This document shows positions 17,230-26,719 of a DNA stretch of 64,000 bases, piece after piece. Numbering within the stretch: the stretch's first letter is position 1; each line of letters begins with the position of its first letter. The position numbers were made by a program, and so were the translations under genes. Where the stretch lies: NCBI GenBank assembly GCA_937888615.1, contig CALABZ010000086.1:1-64000 (forward strand), in the 5' to 3' direction. A model generated the notes under the pieces. That model was not told the origin of the DNA, ran no database searches, and saw only the letters and a program-made list of their open reading frames with translations. The DNA is from an uncultured Lentisphaeria bacterium. Its GTDB lineage: Bacteria; Verrucomicrobiota; Lentisphaeria; Victivallales; Victivallaceae.

Positions 17230-17892
17230 TCACGGTTTGGGCAGGACTTTGCTGTCCATGTTTTTGTCGCGAACCAGATAATACGGACGTTTGGAACCGG
17301 CGGAAGCTCCGCCGTTGTAAACGACCGGCAGGTATTCCATCGCGGCGGCATGACCATCGGCGAAAGCGAACCCGGCGTTTTTGCCGTGGGCTTCCGGGTG
17401 CCAGATTCCGGCGATCCGTGAATCCCAGTAATACAATCCGGTGCCGTCGGCGGTGGCGTTGGGTTTGGCGTCGCAGAAGAGAACGGTTTCGGCGGGCGCT
17501 TTGAACTGGTTCATTTTGATGGCGACATTGAACGGAACGTCGCCGTTGCCGCCGACATAGAAATGGTTATAAGAGTAGGAATAGCGTTCCTTATTGTTGT
17601 TTCCCGGGCAACGGGTTTTGAAAATATCCAGGTAATTGTTGAATGCATGGGTGGTGTTGCACCAGTAAATCCCGCTTTTCGCATAATTGGGGGCGACATC
17701 GTCGTAGTCACCGGCATAAATCAGAAAGGCGGCACTGTACTGTTTGAGGCTGTTGAGACAACCGGCCTGCTTGGCCTTGTCGCGAGCGGCATTCAGCGCC
17801 GGCAGCAGCATTGCCGCCAGGATGGCGATGATGGCGATCACAACGAGGAGTTCGATGAGCGTGAAATTTCCGTTTTTCCGATAAATTTTCAT
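17230..17892 (-). CDS. Pseudopilin-like secreted protein (module 2)
   Basis: The product has 220 residues. It has leader MKIYRKNGN, then [20 protein letters not shown] and [20 protein letters not shown]. The C-terminal part has [17 protein letters not shown] and the exact H-X9-DG motif ([12 protein letters not shown]), as in DUF1559-type proteins. It starts 3 bases after the stop of the 1477-residue glycosidase-like gene, so both are on one mRNA with the LacI gene. The leader would be cut by a prepilin peptidase such as the one at 48183-49046. Confidence 0.87.
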   Translation of the reverse strand: MKIYRKNGNFTLIELLVVIAIIAILAAMLLPALNAARDKAKQAGCLNSLKQYSAAFLIYAGDYDDVAPNYAKSGIYWCNTTHAFNNYLDIFKTRCPGNNNKERYSYSYNHFYVGGNGDVPFNVAIKMNQFKAPAETVLFCDAKPNATADGTGLYYWDSRIAGIWHPEAHGKNAGFAFADGHAAAMEYLPVVYNGGASAGSKRPYYLVRDKNMDSKVLPKP

Positions 17893-17895
17893 GGC

Positions 17896-20800
17896 TTATT
17901 TCCTTATGTTGTTTGTTTTTCCGATGAATATCAAAGCCCCTTCGAACGGCGGGATATCGACATCGACGCCGTCCTTGTGAAGCGGGATTTCCCGGTCCGT
18001 CTTCAAGTCCACCGCCACCGAACCGGTTGGCGGAGCGAACTCCGCGGTCGTGCCGATGCGCCCGGAAACGGCTTTCGCGCTGTTATTCTGAATCGCCCAG
18101 ACCATGCCCTTGTCGGCCCGCTGCCACAGGCTCATGCGCAACGCCGGGGCAGTCTTCACCACCTTGTCTTTCAATTCCCAATACGGCACCCAGCGTGCTT
18201 TGCTGACGCCATATGAGGACAACTGGTTCTTGCGATGCAATTCGTCGGCGTTCTGCGACCACTGCTTCGGAAACGGCGCCAGCGTGTTGACCCCGCTCCG
18301 GTACAGGTTGAACCACGCCGCCGCCCGCGGATACCACCCCGGATTCTTTTCGGCCAGATGCGGATGAATCAACTGGAGACAGATTTCCGTGGTGACGCCG
18401 CTGTTCCTGCCGGCGTAAATCGCCCGTGCCGCGTCGTCATCGATCAGCTCCGCCATGTCCACCCACGGGCGGTTGGTAAAGCCGAGATGCTCACCCAGAA
18501 ACTGGGTCGTCACAAAAGCCGAGGTGGGAGGGGTGAACGTCACGTGCGCTTTCACCACGCCGCCGTCCGGGATGAAAATATTGTAGATGCGCCGCGCCAG
18601 TTCGCGTATGCGCTCCACCGGAGTCGTGAAACCCCAGCTTCCATCCGGCATTTCATAGCCGCAGCCGAACGCCGGGTTGTTACTGCCGTTCAAGCCAAGG
18701 GAACCGTCCAGATAAACCCCTTCGATGCCGATTTCGCGCTTCAGCCGTTCCATGTTATAGACATAGTATTCGAGCTGGGGACTGGCCAGGCTGGCGATGT
18801 AGGTATTCATACGGGCCGGAGCATAATAACGGCTGCTGGCATTGACATCGACCACGGTTTCGTCGATATAGTCCCGCATTTCCGGCACATCGGCGATTTC
18901 AAACCCGAAATACAGGAGAATCTTAATCCCGCGTTTCTTCGCCGCCGCCACCGCTTCCTTGACGATCGGTTCCCAGCGCGAGGAGCCCCCCGCCTGAATG
19001 TGACTCCAGTACTCAAAATAAATCATGTACTTAAAGCCGAGATCGGCCAGTTCATCCAACTGGGTGCGGGCGTCGCTCTGCAGGGACAAGGGCCCGGCGA
19101 GCTGTTCGCCGCCGTTGAACGCAAGCGAATCCAGCAGGTAGGAGCCGGTGACACTGCCGAGTTCAAGACGAATCTTGCCGCCGAGCGCCGCCGGATCAAT
19201 GCGTAATTTGCGCGGTTCGCCACCGTCGACGGAAAAAGCCAGTTCACTGCCTTCGCACGCGATCCGAACCTTATGCGCCTCATCCTTCGCCCACGGGGCG
19301 GGCTGGACCAGTTTTCCCCAGGGGGTAGAGAGAACCATCTCGCCGGTCTTGTTGACATAGTGCAGCGTTATTTTCGGCTTGCCCGGCACCGGGATGCCGA
19401 GAAGCAGGTCGTTGTAGGCGAAATACGGGAGCGGTTCGAGTTTATGATACGCCGCCAGGTCTTTCCCGGCCCGGAGCGTAAGCTCGAGATTCCATTTCTT
19501 CCCCGTCGTATCGAGTTCAAGTGTCTTCACCGCGTCGGGCTCCACGGCGGTCCGACCAAGCAACGGATTGAAACCGTGACAGATCCGTCCGCCCGCCTCG
19601 TAGTAATCATCAGGATACGGGCGCACCGGGGCCGCTTCCATGAAAAAATGCCACTGCCGTTCTCCGGTAAAACCCTTGTCGGCATCATAGAAGTTCAGCC
19701 GAAGCAGTGCACCGCCGCCTTTCTGCGGGATGATTTCGACCATCCTGCCGGGGCGGCTCTGCCAGTTCCCGTAGGTGTCGGTGGTGAAATAGAATCCGAT
19801 ATCATCACTGGCGATCCAGATTTCGGCGCGCCGGTTTTGCGGGGTCATCATGTCAAAGGCCAACGGCTTGTCCGGCAGTCTGCCGGCGGCGTCGCGGGAC
19901 GAGGTTTCCAGCAACGGCTGAAGAAACTCCGCGCATTCAGAGCTGATGAATATTTCCAGCGCCACTTTTTTCAGCCCGGAACGCGGCCGGACCTTCAGCG
20001 TATACTTCATAAATCCATCGAAGTCCATGAACCCCGAGACATCCACCGTCCCCACGGCGGAAACCGCCTCACCATTGAAATCCGCACGGGCCCCGCCCGG
20101 ACTGCCTTTCAACATCAACGGCGCGGAAGCCTTGTTCACATAGACGGTCCTGCCGTCGTCGCCGGTCAAGGCCAGACGAATGCCGTCGCGGCCGAGTACC
20201 GGCTTGCGCTGTGAGGTGATCGACTGCGGAAACAGGGCGTCTCGGAAACTGTAGGTGCGTCCCCAACAATTCAGACTGCCTCCATCCACCGTGACCGGCG
20301 TCCACGGTTTCGGTACGACATCGCCCACGGTCCCCGCGGTGGTATCGGCCCAGACCGGGCGCGGCGGAATTTCGAACGGATAATCCCGTACAATCGCCGC
20401 CTTGCCGCTTCGATCATATACGGTGAGCTCCGCCTTGTAGCTTGCCGCATTCTTCAAACCATCCATCATAATAAATATACGATGATCAAATCCGGTCAGC
20501 GGTTTGGAATAAGACTTCAATTCCCGTCCATCCCGGTCCAACAGCCGCACCGATACTTTTTCCGGTTTCTGTCCGGCATCGGGCAGATGATGAGCGGTAA
20601 TCCAGATGGAAGCGGCGCGGCGCACCGGATATTTCTTGATCTCCACCGAAATGTCGTTCGCCACGATGACCGGCTTGCATTCCTGCGCCAGCAATTTTCC
20701 GTCCGGGCCGGTCTGCATCACTGTCAACCAGTAACGTCCCGGTGCCACCGGTGGAAGCTGTAATGTCCAATTCCCCGCGTTTTTCAGGGTTTCCGAGGCC

Positions 20801-22329
20801 TGTGCCACGGCTCCGCGCCCGGTTTTATCGAAGTCGGTGATGACGAAGCCGCCGAGGTTTTCGCGCCCCTCACCGTTGTTTTGTTCAGGGAACAGTAACG
20901 CCCGGACCATACCGGCAGTCTCCATCATCCCGGCGACATTGAACACGCTCGCCTGCCGGGTGATTCTGCCGAAACCGGCGGCGGGCGTCTTTTCCGTCCC
21001 GAACTCGATCGTGCCGAACTGCCCGTCAAGGTGATGATACTGGAAGTTCGGACTCCAGCAAAATCCGATATAATTCTCGCCGGCCAGGAACGCGCAGAAA
21101 TTCGCCCCCCAGCGCGCCCCGGTCTTCGGAGCCGAAACCGCAAAATTCTTGAACGGAATAGCAAAGGTCGCACTCCACTGCTTGCCGTTCACCGCCGTAT
21201 TTCCGCGCCAGTCGGCGTTCCATGAAAAAGTATGGCGCGGGGCCGCGTCGTCGCGCTGTCCGTTGCAGTTCAGCTTGAACTGATACGGATTCTTCGCCGC
21301 GCCCGGTATGGAAAAGATCACCTGTACGGCGTCATCCCGTTCCAGGCCGTCATCGCCTTTCGCCTCGGGGGGAGTCACGGCCAAGGGGGCGCGTTTCTGG
21401 TTCACGATAAACCCGACGTAGATATTTTCGTCGTCATATAATAGATATGTGTTGAAATCAAGTTTGGCGGTAATCTCGAATTCGCCCCGGTAAACGGGGT
21501 TGGTCAGCACCGCCGCGCGTCCCCAGTCCCCGCCGCGCGGAACGCCGTTCAACGGCGGCGGCTGCGATACTTTGGGAATGACGGCAAACGGACGTTCTTC
21601 AAAGCCGGACGCCGTCGCCTCCTGTTGCACTTTCGGCGGGGCCGCGTCATATTCAGGGATCGCCGCCAGACGCAGTTTTTTCATTGCGAAATCGCCTTCC
21701 CATTTCAAATCGTCGCTCCAGCCGCATGCGCCGAGGAACAGATTGCCCGGCTTGAATCCGGCGGGCGCCTTGGTTTCCCCCAACACTTTGCCATCGACGG
21801 AAAGAATGACCCGGGTACCGTCATAAACGCACTTGATCCGGTAGTTCGTGTCCTTTTTCGCCACGAATTTTCCGTAGGGAGTTCCGGCCACATACCATTT
21901 GGAATCCTGCATGATGCCGAACTGAAGCCCGCGTTTGTCCACCGTATAGCGGAAGAATATGTTCGGACCGCCGAGGATATACATGTCGCGGTTGAAACTC
22001 GGAGCATCGGTACGCATGGTAAGGTCGAATGAAATCGTAAACGCCCCGTTGCGGATAAAATCTTTTTTCAATAACAATATAGGCTTCTTCCGGGTCAGAG
22101 CGGTGCGCGGCCGATAATCCAGCGCGCCGCTGCGGAACGCTATCTGAGGCGAGGGCATCAGTTTCGAAAGACCACCTTCGACGGGTTTATCCACCGTCTC
22201 CCGGTCCGGGACAAAATTGTATTCATCCGCCGTTTTCTGAATCGTGACCGGAACGGCCTTTCCCTGTCCGAAACAGCCGATCTGTAACAGCAGAACAGCC
22301 GTCATTAAACCATAAAATCTGATAAACAT
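17896..22329 (-). CDS. Very large secreted glycosidase-like protein
   Basis: The product has 1477 residues. The ATG at 22329 (MFIRFYGLMTAVLLLQ) has AAGGG upstream; a longer reading to 22368 overlaps the LacI gene. The signal sequence ends LLLQIGCFGQG, a possible but poor lipobox. Residues about 90-230 are LamG/DUF1080-like (FTISFDLTMRTDAP, YRIKCVYDGTRVILSVDGKV). Residues about 255-460 are a CBM9/DOMON-like domain (YLLYDDENIYVGFIVNQKR, RDDAVQVIFSI, WSATFAIPFKNFAV). The C-terminal about 500 residues contain a TIM-barrel-like region: GFKYMIYFEYWSHI, KKRGIKILLYFGFEIADVPE, IGIEGVYLDGSLGLNGSNNP, HVTFTPPTSAFVTTQFLGEH. It ends in a small beta domain. This is multidomain glycan degradation machinery of unassigned GH family, in the LacI-glycosidase-pseudopilin operon. 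Confidence 0.7.
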   Translation of the reverse strand: MFIRFYGLMTAVLLLQIGCFGQGKAVPVTIQKTADEYNFVPDRETVDKPVEGGLSKLMPSPQIAFRSGALDYRPRTALTRKKPILLLKKDFIRNGAFTISFDLTMRTDAPSFNRDMYILGGPNIFFRYTVDKRGLQFGIMQDSKWYVAGTPYGKFVAKKDTNYRIKCVYDGTRVILSVDGKVLGETKAPAGFKPGNLFLGACGWSDDLKWEGDFAMKKLRLAAIPEYDAAPPKVQQEATASGFEERPFAVIPKVSQPPPLNGVPRGGDWGRAAVLTNPVYRGEFEITAKLDFNTYLLYDDENIYVGFIVNQKRAPLAVTPPEAKGDDGLERDDAVQVIFSIPGAAKNPYQFKLNCNGQRDDAAPRHTFSWNADWRGNTAVNGKQWSATFAIPFKNFAVSAPKTGARWGANFCAFLAGENYIGFCWSPNFQYHHLDGQFGTIEFGTEKTPAAGFGRITRQASVFNVAGMMETAGMVRALLFPEQNNGEGRENLGGFVITDFDKTGRGAVAQASETLKNAGNWTLQLPPVAPGRYWLTVMQTGPDGKLLAQECKPVIVANDISVEIKKYPVRRAASIWITAHHLPDAGQKPEKVSVRLLDRDGRELKSYSKPLTGFDHRIFIMMDGLKNAASYKAELTVYDRSGKAAIVRDYPFEIPPRPVWADTTAGTVGDVVPKPWTPVTVDGGSLNCWGRTYSFRDALFPQSITSQRKPVLGRDGIRLALTGDDGRTVYVNKASAPLMLKGSPGGARADFNGEAVSAVGTVDVSGFMDFDGFMKYTLKVRPRSGLKKVALEIFISSECAEFLQPLLETSSRDAAGRLPDKPLAFDMMTPQNRRAEIWIASDDIGFYFTTDTYGNWQSRPGRMVEIIPQKGGGALLRLNFYDADKGFTGERQWHFFMEAAPVRPYPDDYYEAGGRICHGFNPLLGRTAVEPDAVKTLELDTTGKKWNLELTLRAGKDLAAYHKLEPLPYFAYNDLLLGIPVPGKPKITLHYVNKTGEMVLSTPWGKLVQPAPWAKDEAHKVRIACEGSELAFSVDGGEPRKLRIDPAALGGKIRLELGSVTGSYLLDSLAFNGGEQLAGPLSLQSDARTQLDELADLGFKYMIYFEYWSHIQAGGSSRWEPIVKEAVAAAKKRGIKILLYFGFEIADVPEMRDYIDETVVDVNASSRYYAPARMNTYIASLASPQLEYYVYNMERLKREIGIEGVYLDGSLGLNGSNNPAFGCGYEMPDGSWGFTTPVERIRELARRIYNIFIPDGGVVKAHVTFTPPTSAFVTTQFLGEHLGFTNRPWVDMAELIDDDAARAIYAGRNSGVTTEICLQLIHPHLAEKNPGWYPRAAAWFNLYRSGVNTLAPFPKQWSQNADELHRKNQLSSYGVSKARWVPYWELKDKVVKTAPALRMSLWQRADKGMVWAIQNNSAKAVSGRIGTTAEFAPPTGSVAVDLKTDREIPLHKDGVDVDIPPFEGALIFIGKTNNIRK

Positions 22330-22348
22330 AGATAAACCCTTCTTTCTT

Positions 22349-23329
22349 TTATTTTCTGCAAGACTCACGGACGATCAACTGCGGGGTCAACACCGTTTTT
22401 TCGACCGGGGTTTCGGGATTCCGCACCAGCGCCATCATTTTGTCCGCCAACACCTCGGCAATGCGCCGGGTTCCCACCTGGATCGTGGTCAGCGCCGGAT
22501 ACACATAGCCGCTGCAGCGAATATCGTCATAGCCGACAAAACCAAGATCCGACGGGACATTCAGTCCACCGTTCCGGGCTTCGCGCATGGCGCTGATGGC
22601 AATGACGTCGTTATGCGTCACAAACACCTCAGGCAAGGCCCCGCCTTTAACCAGGAATTCACGAAAAACCCGGCTGCCGTCCTCGTAACTGACCATGCAG
22701 TTCAGCATCCATTCCTCGCGATACTCCAGGCCGTTCCGTTCCAAACGGTTTCGAAAAAGAGTCGGACGCGTAAGGTCGTCCATCAACGAGCCGATATAAC
22801 CGATTTTACGGTATCCCCGGCTCAACAGGTGTTCGAAAATCAGATCGAACGACATCTCGTAGTCGGAAACGACCGAATGCAGTTTATCACTGATTCCGAA
22901 TACCAGACACGGCAGTTTACAGGCGAAGAGCTCGGGAATCTCACCGCAATGAATCAAGCCGTCGATGCCGAGGTTCCCGATATTCTTCACATTGACACCG
23001 CGGTTTGTCAGCGAATCCCAGAACATGATATGGCTGTTGAACCCGCGATCCTGCAGGAAACATTGCAGATAGAACAGCATTTCCGAATAGGAATCCTCGA
23101 AATAATAACTCGGGAAACAGATTCCAATCTGATAATTCAACTTATTGACCAGACTGCAGGCGGCGCGGTTGGGTTGGTAATTCAGTTTTTTGGCAATCTG
23201 CCGGACCCGGGTGGCCTTTTCTTCCGAAACCCGGCTGTTTCCGGTATTGTGCAGTACCGACGAAACCGCCTGGAACGACACGCCGCTCAATTCGGCGATA
23301 TCCTTGATCGTAACTCTTTTCTGTACCAT
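22349..23329 (-). CDS. LacI-family transcriptional regulator (module 2)
   Basis: The product has 326 residues. The N-terminal HTH is VTIKDIAELSGVSFQAVSSV, then the hinge region KLNYQPNRAACSLVNK. A periplasmic-binding-like ligand domain follows (QIGICFPSYYFEDS, DGLIHCG, HLLSRGYRKIGYIGSL, VFVTHNDVIAISAM, DLGFVGYDDIRCSGYVYPAL, TPQLIVRESC). It is first in the minus-strand operon with the large glycosidase-like and pseudopilin genes. The consensus promoter at 23414-23442 with two identical GAACGTTC-centred sites just downstream suggests autorepression relieved by a sugar ligand. Confidence 0.9.
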   Translation of the reverse strand: MVQKRVTIKDIAELSGVSFQAVSSVLHNTGNSRVSEEKATRVRQIAKKLNYQPNRAACSLVNKLNYQIGICFPSYYFEDSYSEMLFYLQCFLQDRGFNSHIMFWDSLTNRGVNVKNIGNLGIDGLIHCGEIPELFACKLPCLVFGISDKLHSVVSDYEMSFDLIFEHLLSRGYRKIGYIGSLMDDLTRPTLFRNRLERNGLEYREEWMLNCMVSYEDGSRVFREFLVKGGALPEVFVTHNDVIAISAMREARNGGLNVPSDLGFVGYDDIRCSGYVYPALTTIQVGTRRIAEVLADKMMALVRNPETPVEKTVLTPQLIVRESCRK

Positions 23330-23352
23330 AAAATTTTCCTCGAATCAGTTGA

Positions 23353-23406
23353 ACCGAACGTTCTATCAAAACACCGTGACTAAAAACCTGACCGAACGTT
23401 CTATCA
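23353..23406. promoter_or_regulatory. Twin operator sites of LacI regulator (module 2)
   Basis: ACCGAACGTTCTATCA occurs at 23353-23368 and again at 23391-23406, 38 bases apart, each centred on the palindrome GAACGTTC. The upstream copy begins 7 bases after the -10 box, covering the expected transcription start, and the second lies in the 5' leader. Two copies at a near-integral number of helical turns would allow cooperative binding. Confidence 0.7.
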
Positions 23407-23413
23407 TGCTATT

Positions 23414-23442
23414 ATTATATCGTCAACCCCGCGAATTGTCAA
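23414..23442 (-). promoter_or_regulatory. Perfect consensus promoter of LacI-glycosidase operon
   Basis: On the minus strand TTGACA (23442-23437), 17 bases, TATAAT (23419-23414). Such a strong promoter is expected where repression does the control. Confidence 0.85.
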
Positions 23443-23713
23443 TACCCCGAAATAAAAAAAACGCCACTTGCCATAAAAATGTTCCATTCATAAAAAAAGA
23501 TATATCGTTGGTTCCGTTGTTGAAAAACTGTTAACGATGTTGATTTTCGTATTCGGTGGCGACGGCGGTTGCGAAAAGTCGCAAAAATATCTTTTTTTTC
23601 TCAAACTTGATTTTTCATCGTTTCCCAGGGAACATTTCTTCGGGAAACGGTGTCTTTTTTACGAACAAGGGGGTTCTTTCCCCGAATATTGGCAAGTTTT
23701 TTTCACAAAGGAT

Positions 23714-23742
23714 TTGTTTTTAAGTAAAATATTGTATATTAT
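23714..23742 (+). promoter_or_regulatory. Promoter of SPFH operon in 345-base gene-free stretch
   Basis: The region 23443-23787 holds no convincing gene and is AT-rich with many A- and T-tracts. Near its end TTGTTT (23714-23719) and TATATT (23735-23740) or TATTAT (23737-23742) give spacings of 15 or 17, followed by AGAGGA and the ATG at 23788. Confidence 0.5.
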
Positions 23743-23787
23743 ATTAAAAATGTCAACAGGAAACAACTACACAACCTAGAGGAACCA

Positions 23788-25719
23788 ATGGAAAACAACA
23801 AGAGGCTGCGCGAGCACTACGAGAAATCGGGGACATTGATGAAGCTCTCGATCATCGGGGGAGTTCTGAGTCTGATCGGAATGATCGTAGTCATAGTGCT
23901 GGGTATTTCGACATGGTCGAAATACGGGTCGTGGGCAGGGAGCGATGTTTTTGCCCTGATGGTGGTGCCGTTTGCCATGGCCACACTGTATGCGGTGGCT
24001 TCGGCGATTTACGGCAGCATGGCCAAAAGCGCCTACCTGGAGGAAGAGGAAAAAGCCGACCTCGAAAAACGCAAAGAAAGCATCTCCGCGTTCAATGTCA
24101 ATGAAGATGTGCGTTTTACGGCGGGACGGGCGTTTAAAAACTACAAGAAATACGGTCCTTATGTGATTGCGGCTCTCGGGTTGATCCTGATCGCCGCAAT
24201 TTTGCTTTCATTCTCCCGTATGTGGCTCAACCGCCAGGCCGGGGTGATGCCGATCCCGATGGATTCCATGTATACGGTGGTGGTCTCGCTGGTTTTCATG
24301 CTTTTCAGTTTGCTTTTCGGCGCGTTCTTCATCGGCCAGTCCAAAGAGCCGATCTACCGCTGGCTGAGGCCGATGGGCGCGTGGATGATCGCCGCGTTCG
24401 TGGTTGCGATACTGTCCATGATCGGCGGGATATATTATCACTACAAGATTCCGCAACCGAACCAGATTTTCACCCGTATCGTCTATATCAGTTATATTGT
24501 ATTGGGGAGTGAGCTGGTATTCAGTTTCATTTCCGAATTCTATCGCCCGCGCTCACTGGAAGTGCCGCGGCCGGTTTTTGAAAGCCGCCTCCTGGCGCTT
24601 TTCACCGAACCCGGCGGTGTGGCGCGGAATATCGCCAACATGCTCGACTATCAGTTTGGGTTCAAAGTTTCCGGCACCTGGATTTACGGGTTTCTGGAAC
24701 GGGCATTGTTCCCGCTGCTGATCATCTGGTTCCTGATCATCTGGCTTTTCACCTGTATCGCCGAGGTCGGCCCGAATCAGGCCGGGTTCCGCATGAGGTT
24801 TGGAGAAGTCCTCGATAAGAACAAGCCGCTGGAGTCCGGCATCTACTTCAAACTGCCGTATCCTTTCGGCAAAATCCTGACGTATTCCTGCGATGAAATT
24901 TATCAGGTTTTCATCGGCGCCGCCATGTTCACCGAGGACGGCAAGCCCACCCGGCCCAGCACCGTGCTCTGGAACAAAGTTCATTACGCTTCCGAGGCCA
25001 AATATCTGATCGCCTCTCCCACCGATGACAAAAACTCGGTGCCGGTTTCACAGCTCACCAACAGCATTCCGGTCCAATACCGCATCCGCAAGAGTCAGCT
25101 TTACGATTATGCGTTCCGAAATCAGGACGTGTCAAAATTCCTGAAAGACATCGGTGAACAGGTCGCCGCCAAATACTTTGCCAGCGTGTCCATCTTCGAC
25201 ATCATGTCCGGCGGCCGCACCGAAGCGGCGACAGATCTCCGCAAAATGATCCAGGCCGAAGTCGATCATCTCGGCCTCGGCGTCGAAATCGTCCGGGTCA
25301 ACATCCACGATTCGCACCCGCCGGCGGATGTCGCCAGCGAATTCCAGAATGTGATTTCGGCCATGGAAGAGAAGGAAACCGAAATATACAAAGGCAAAGC
25401 CTATGCGAACCGGATCATCCCTGAAGCCCGTTCGGAAAAGGCCCGGCTGATCTCGGAAGCCACTTCCTACGCCTTTTATACGAAAACCGTCTCCCAGGCG
25501 GAAAGTGAACGTTTCAACCGTCAGTTGGTCGCCTACCGTGTGCTGCCGAACTACTTCATGTTGAGGACCTACCTCGACATGCTCGAGCAGAACCTTCAGA
25601 ATGTCCGCAAATACGTGCTGGGTTCGTCCCTCGAATATGAAGTGTACGAATTCAACTTCGAGCGCAAAAGCCAGCTTGACCTGATCGATGCCGATCTGGA
25701 TCAATTAGTGAGAAATTAA
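23788..25719 (+). CDS. SPFH/band-7 protein with multi-pass membrane N-terminus (HflK-like)
   Basis: The product has 643 residues. The N-terminal about 260 residues are a membrane domain with about six predicted helices (LSIIGGVLSLIGMIVVIVLG, YVIAALGLILIAAILLSF, YTVVVSLVFMLFSLLFGAFF, WMIAAFVVAILSMIGGIYYH, IVYISYIVLGSELVFSFISE). A further helix at about 310-330 (FPLLIIWFLIIWLFTCI) leads into an SPFH domain starting AEVGPNQAGFRMRFGEVL, with SGIYFKLPYPFGKI, NSIPVQYRIRKSQLYDYAF, VEIVRVNIHDSHPPADVASE and an Ala/Glu-rich helix (AYANRIIPEARSEKARLISE). Standard HflK has one membrane helix and about 400 residues, so the extra multi-pass domain is unusual. It is the first of seven same-strand genes. HflK/HflC-type proteins form membrane scaffolds that control proteases such as FtsH; the role here is inferred. 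Confidence 0.75.
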   Translation: MENNKRLREHYEKSGTLMKLSIIGGVLSLIGMIVVIVLGISTWSKYGSWAGSDVFALMVVPFAMATLYAVASAIYGSMAKSAYLEEEEKADLEKRKESISAFNVNEDVRFTAGRAFKNYKKYGPYVIAALGLILIAAILLSFSRMWLNRQAGVMPIPMDSMYTVVVSLVFMLFSLLFGAFFIGQSKEPIYRWLRPMGAWMIAAFVVAILSMIGGIYYHYKIPQPNQIFTRIVYISYIVLGSELVFSFISEFYRPRSLEVPRPVFESRLLALFTEPGGVARNIANMLDYQFGFKVSGTWIYGFLERALFPLLIIWFLIIWLFTCIAEVGPNQAGFRMRFGEVLDKNKPLESGIYFKLPYPFGKILTYSCDEIYQVFIGAAMFTEDGKPTRPSTVLWNKVHYASEAKYLIASPTDDKNSVPVSQLTNSIPVQYRIRKSQLYDYAFRNQDVSKFLKDIGEQVAAKYFASVSIFDIMSGGRTEAATDLRKMIQAEVDHLGLGVEIVRVNIHDSHPPADVASEFQNVISAMEEKETEIYKGKAYANRIIPEARSEKARLISEATSYAFYTKTVSQAESERFNRQLVAYRVLPNYFMLRTYLDMLEQNLQNVRKYVLGSSLEYEVYEFNFERKSQLDLIDADLDQLVRN

Positions 25720-25756
25720 TCAGGAAATCATATAAAAACAAGGGAGCCTGCCAATT

Positions 25757-26701
25757 ATGAGCACAGAAGCCGAACTCGCAAAATCAAAGAAACCATGGGC
25801 TACGATTATTCTGGGCTTGATCGTCGCGGCCATCTTTTTAACCGTGATCTTCTCCTACCAGGTGGAAGACCGCGAAACCGCTCTGGTCGTGACCACCTCC
25901 AGGGTATCCGATACCCCGGTCGGGCCGGGCTGGCATTTCCGCTGGCCTTATCCGATCCAGAAAATCGTCAAATTCGACAACCGTTACCGGATTTTCGACG
26001 GCAACGTCGGCAAACTGGAAGAAACCCTGACCAAGGACAGTCACAACGTCATCGTCGGAATCTTCACGATCTACTCCATCAAGGATCCGGTCACATTTTA
26101 CCGGAAACTCGTTGATGTCACCAATGCCGAGGAAAACCTCAACACCTGGATGCGCAGCGTGAAAACCGAAACCTTCGGCCGCTATGATTTCAACCAGTTG
26201 GTCAATGTCGATCCGGCCAAAATGAAACTCTCCCTCATGGAGAAGGAAATGACCGAGCACCTCGGCAAGATCACCACTCCCTACGGCATCGAAATTAAAA
26301 TGGTCGGCATCAAAGCCATCAATATTCCGGAATCCGTCACCTCCAAAGTGTTTGACCGGATGAAGAGCGAACGCCAGGCCGAGGCTGAAATCTACCGTTC
26401 ACAGGGTGCCGCCGAAGCCAAAATCATTCGCAACAACGCCGATACCGACGCCAGCAATGTCCTGGCCGAAGCGGAAGCCGAAGCCCAGAAAATCCGCGCC
26501 AAAGGCGATGCCGAGGCCGCTCAATTCTATGCGGCTTTCAAGCAGGATCCGAAGTTGGCGTCTTTCCTGCGCAAACTTGAGGCTTTAAAGAAAGTCATGA
26601 AAGACAAGACCACCCTGATCATCGATACCAACACGGCTCCGTTCGATGTGCTGAAGGTCAACTCCGACTCCCTCGAACAACCCAAATCGGCCAACAAGTA
26701 A
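25757..26701 (+). CDS. hflC: HflC-like SPFH protein
   Basis: The product has 314 residues with one N-terminal membrane helix (WATIILGLIVAAIFLTVIFS) and then an SPFH domain (QVEDRETALVVTTSRVSDTP, VGPGWHFRWPYPIQKI, NVIVGIFTIYSIKDPVTFYR, YGIEIKMVGIKAINIPESVT) and the long charged helix of the family (AEAEIYRSQGAAEAKIIRNN, KIRAKGDAEAAQFY). The length and order match HflC. The helix ends in a short Lys/Pro-containing tail. GGGAG lies upstream, 37 bases after the previous gene. It would pair with the next gene product (HflK-like) in a large ring or cage at the inner membrane. Confidence 0.82.
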   Translation: MSTEAELAKSKKPWATIILGLIVAAIFLTVIFSYQVEDRETALVVTTSRVSDTPVGPGWHFRWPYPIQKIVKFDNRYRIFDGNVGKLEETLTKDSHNVIVGIFTIYSIKDPVTFYRKLVDVTNAEENLNTWMRSVKTETFGRYDFNQLVNVDPAKMKLSLMEKEMTEHLGKITTPYGIEIKMVGIKAINIPESVTSKVFDRMKSERQAEAEIYRSQGAAEAKIIRNNADTDASNVLAEAEAEAQKIRAKGDAEAAQFYAAFKQDPKLASFLRKLEALKKVMKDKTTLIIDTNTAPFDVLKVNSDSLEQPKSANK

Positions 26702-26719
26702 CCGGCGGAGGCCAGTTTT

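Noticed and set aside
18235..19206. 323-codon plus-strand frame inside the 1477-residue gene
   Set aside because: Antisense shadow of a GC-rich gene; His/Arg/Gly-rich with no domain pattern.
23537..23779. 80-codon plus-strand frame before the SPFH operon
   Set aside because: It covers the promoter region, has low-complexity AT-driven composition and no ribosome binding site.
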